Shown here piece after piece: positions 62,131 to 64,000 of a DNA stretch of 64,000 nt. Every line of letters starts with the position of its first letter. Position 1 is the stretch's first letter. The notes beneath the pieces are model-generated. The model searched no databases. It saw only the letters and a list, made by a program, of their open reading frames with translations, and was not told the origin of the DNA. This stretch comes from a bacterium (GTDB lineage Bacteria > Auribacterota > UBA3054), in the NCBI GenBank assembly GCA_017557885.1, contig JAFYXV010000007.1, positions 124,001-188,000 on the forward strand, given 5' to 3'. Made by a program: the position numbers and the translations under genes.

Positions 62131-64000
62131 ATGAAAAGCCGGCCTGTATTTTTTCCGATCCTTTTGATCCTGCTTTCCGTTTCCTGCTTAGCCCTGAAGG
62201 CGGAGGAGGTCCTGTGGCCTGTCTATGGCAAATATTCCCTTACGGGAGTGCGGGACCTGACGGTGGCGCTTGGCAACGACCAGCGCGTCAATCTTTGGTC
62301 CGCCATCCGGCGCGTCGCCAACGGCGGAACGGAGGGCGTTGACAAGCGGGTGGAGCCGGTTCTTTTCACCGAAAAAAAGATCGCTTCGCTCTGGGCCTGC
62401 ACGCTGCTCGGGCTGAAAAACAAGGACGTTTACAAGATCAGGGAAGCCGTGACGGGCTACAGGGAGCTCAGGGGCGGCTATCCGGCCTTCATGCCCCAGC
62501 GCAGATGCTTCGCCACGCTTTCCAAAATACACGCCGCGCTGCGCTCCTCGCTGGAGCCTCTTGAAAGAAGGGAGGCGGACGATTGGCTGGTTGCCCTTTC
62601 CTCCCGCCGGGAGCCCGACGTCGACGACAAGGCGGCGGAGGCGCTGGGCGCGGCCTACAAAGTCTTCGCCGGCGTTGCCGTCGGAAGGATGGACGTCTCC
62701 ACCCAGGGCAAGCTGGGCATGAAGAAATTTCTGCTCTCCCTCAACAAAGAAGCGGTGCCCACCGCCATGGAAGTCGGCGTCAGCCATTCCCTGCTCGAGA
62801 ACTACTGCCTGGCCGCGGAAGTCTTCGCCGGAAGTTCCGACGATCTTTTCAAGATGGCGGCGAGATTTTCCAAAGGCGAGGATCTCGTCATCAAAGCCTG
62901 GGCCCTGAAGTTGGCGGAACTGAAGGACAGCTCGGACGTTCTGCCCGGACGCGGCTGGGAAAAGGACGCCCTTTTCTCTCCCGCCGCCGCTTTCATCCTG
63001 GCCTGCCGCTGCAACGTCGCCCTGAGCGACCTTGAGAAAGCGGCCAACGTCGACCCTTGCCTGGCGGCGTTTTATTACACTAGGACCGCCCAGGCCTCGA
63101 GGATCGCCGGCGAGCCTTTGATAACTTCTCCGGCCGGCACCGGCTGGCTGGTGGCCCGCTCCCGCGTCCAGAAAGGGCCAGAGGCCCGCTACCTCCGCTT
63201 GATCAGCGTGAGCGGCGGACGCTACGGCGATCTTCTGAGCCTTTTGTACAACGGCGGCGGCCGGACTCTGATGGGCAGAAAGAGCCAGCAGGACGGCGGC
63301 AGCCTCATAGGCCGGGAATATTTCACCCATACCGTCTCCTCCTCCACGGTTACTATCGATCACAAAAAGCAGAAGGCGGCGGCGGCCCGGGTGCTCTGCG
63401 CCGAAAACCGCCAGGGCCTGACTTTCCTGGATCTCGACGGCAGCCAGGCCTATGAAAAAATGGACGTTTACCGGCGCACTCTTTTCATGTGCGACGACTA
63501 TTGCATAGACATTTTCTCCCTCGCCTCCAAGGAGCCTTTCATTGCGGAGTGGGTGATGGAGACTGAGAAAGACAGACCTCTCGTCCTCAAGGGGACCACC
63601 GCTCCGGAAATGAGCTATGAGATCAAAGACATCGCCAAGAGCTTCCTCGGCTCCGCCTGGCGGGAGCAGGCCTACCATACTCTGGAGGACGTTTCCTCCC
63701 AGCTGGCGGCCGCCCAATGGTCCTGCGATTTCGGCAACGGAGCGAAGACCACAATGCTCGGGCAAAGCGACACCAGGGTCATGACCGCCAACGCCGGCGG
63801 CGCGCTTTTGAAGACGGGGGATATAACCCACTACAGAAAAACCGACCAGTCCCTTCTCATAGCCAGACGCCAGAATGTCAAGGAGACCAGGTTCGCGGCG
63901 CTGCACGAGATCTATGGCGAGGCGCCTAAAACAAAAAGCTTCATGCGGCTGGAGGTGACCGGGGACGCCCTGGTCTTCGAGATCTCCTACGGCGACTATC
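62131..64000 (+). CDS. Heparinase II/III-like polysaccharide lyase (3' end outside window)
   Basis: The frame is open from ATG 62131 to the last base (at least 623 residues). Signal peptide MKSRPVFFPILLILLSVSCL with a cut near LKA. The first half is helical, as in the alpha/alpha toroid of PL8/PL12/PL21-type lyases. The later part has FTHTVSSSTVTIDHKKQ, close to the H-NTVxVDG motif of the heparinase II/III domain, then DVYRRTLFMCDDYCIDIFSL, the typical strand pair of its beta-sandwich. It should cleave an acidic glycan outside the cytoplasm, but the substrate cannot be told. Probably one operon with the phosphodiesterase-like gene. The family call is moderate because the end is missing. Confidence 0.6.
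   Translation, partial: MKSRPVFFPILLILLSVSCLALKAEEVLWPVYGKYSLTGVRDLTVALGNDQRVNLWSAIRRVANGGTEGVDKRVEPVLFTEKKIASLWACTLLGLKNKDVYKIREAVTGYRELRGGYPAFMPQRRCFATLSKIHAALRSSLEPLERREADDWLVALSSRREPDVDDKAAEALGAAYKVFAGVAVGRMDVSTQGKLGMKKFLLSLNKEAVPTAMEVGVSHSLLENYCLAAEVFAGSSDDLFKMAARFSKGEDLVIKAWALKLAELKDSSDVLPGRGWEKDALFSPAAAFILACRCNVALSDLEKAANVDPCLAAFYYTRTAQASRIAGEPLITSPAGTGWLVARSRVQKGPEARYLRLISVSGGRYGDLLSLLYNGGGRTLMGRKSQQDGGSLIGREYFTHTVSSSTVTIDHKKQKAAAARVLCAENRQGLTFLDLDGSQAYEKMDVYRRTLFMCDDYCIDIFSLASKEPFIAEWVMETEKDRPLVLKGTTAPEMSYEIKDIAKSFLGSAWREQAYHTLEDVSSQLAAAQWSCDFGNGAKTTMLGQSDTRVMTANAGGALLKTGDITHYRKTDQSLLIARRQNVKETRFAALHEIYGEAPKTKSFMRLEVTGDALVFEISYGDY

Noticed and set aside
62188-63906. 572-residue minus-strand frame
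   Set aside because: The plus strand is open over the same stretch from ATG 62131 with a signal peptide and heparinase-type motifs, and it continues past the window.

Overview
The window looks like the chromosome of a Gram-negative, peptidoglycan-building bacterium, probably of the PVC superphylum (Lentisphaerota/Kiritimatiellota-like), although the phylum is an inference. Reasons: BamA outer-membrane assembly protein; MurE with the DNPR motif for meso-diaminopimelate together with the LL-diaminopimelate aminotransferase DapL; a secreted protein ending in a PEP-CTERM-type sorting tail; an Rnf-type redox pump; and large multidomain secreted proteins. Most of the window is G+C-rich with tightly packed, overlapping genes. 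No rRNA, tRNA, CRISPR array, transposase or integrase was seen.

Layout. 1-7.6 kb: end of an acyl-ACP synthetase, YbaK deacylase, an MFS transporter with a HEAT-repeat tail, then rpe, a phosphohexomutase, a PrmA-GNAT fusion and a small DUF2752 membrane protein. 7.6-11.5 kb: an A+T-richer island with one exported 1081-residue protein. It carries two FGE/SUMF1 (C-type-lectin-fold) domains, each ending in a segment with the pattern of a diversity-generating retroelement (DGR) variable repeat. The island is bracketed by a 38-bp near-perfect direct repeat of the 3' end of cdd and is rich in palindromes. 11.5-18 kb: cdd and an SMC-like MksB/E/F (JetC/B/A) operon without the JetD nuclease. 18-26 kb: a PEP-CTERM protein, tadA, a DnaA-box cluster, then bamA and two exported proteins. 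26-32.6 kb (minus strand): a DUF486 protein, a degenerate ABC-ATPase relic, an S10 carboxypeptidase, rnfA-E-G-D, folK and dapL. 32.7-43 kb: two exported proteins, lpd, ligA, a pseudokinase-LysM protein, gdhA, rpsT and metY. 43-60 kb: a complete division and cell wall (dcw) cluster read on the minus strand from mraZ to ftsZ, with a LysM lipoprotein between murD and ftsW. 60.1-64 kb: a regulatory region with MraZ-type boxes on both sides, an AlkP-superfamily hydrolase and the start of a heparinase II/III-like lyase.

How it fits together. The dcw operon makes lipid II precursors (MurC-G, MraY) and the divisome (FtsL, I, W, Q, A, Z) from one strong promoter whose spacer contains MraZ-type repeats. 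DapL supplies the meso-DAP precursor for MurE. BamA inserts outer-membrane proteins, and several exported proteins here are probable clients of that envelope. The most unusual region is the putative DGR target island. Its reverse transcriptase and template repeat are not in the window, so diversification, if active, must act in trans or from outside the window.
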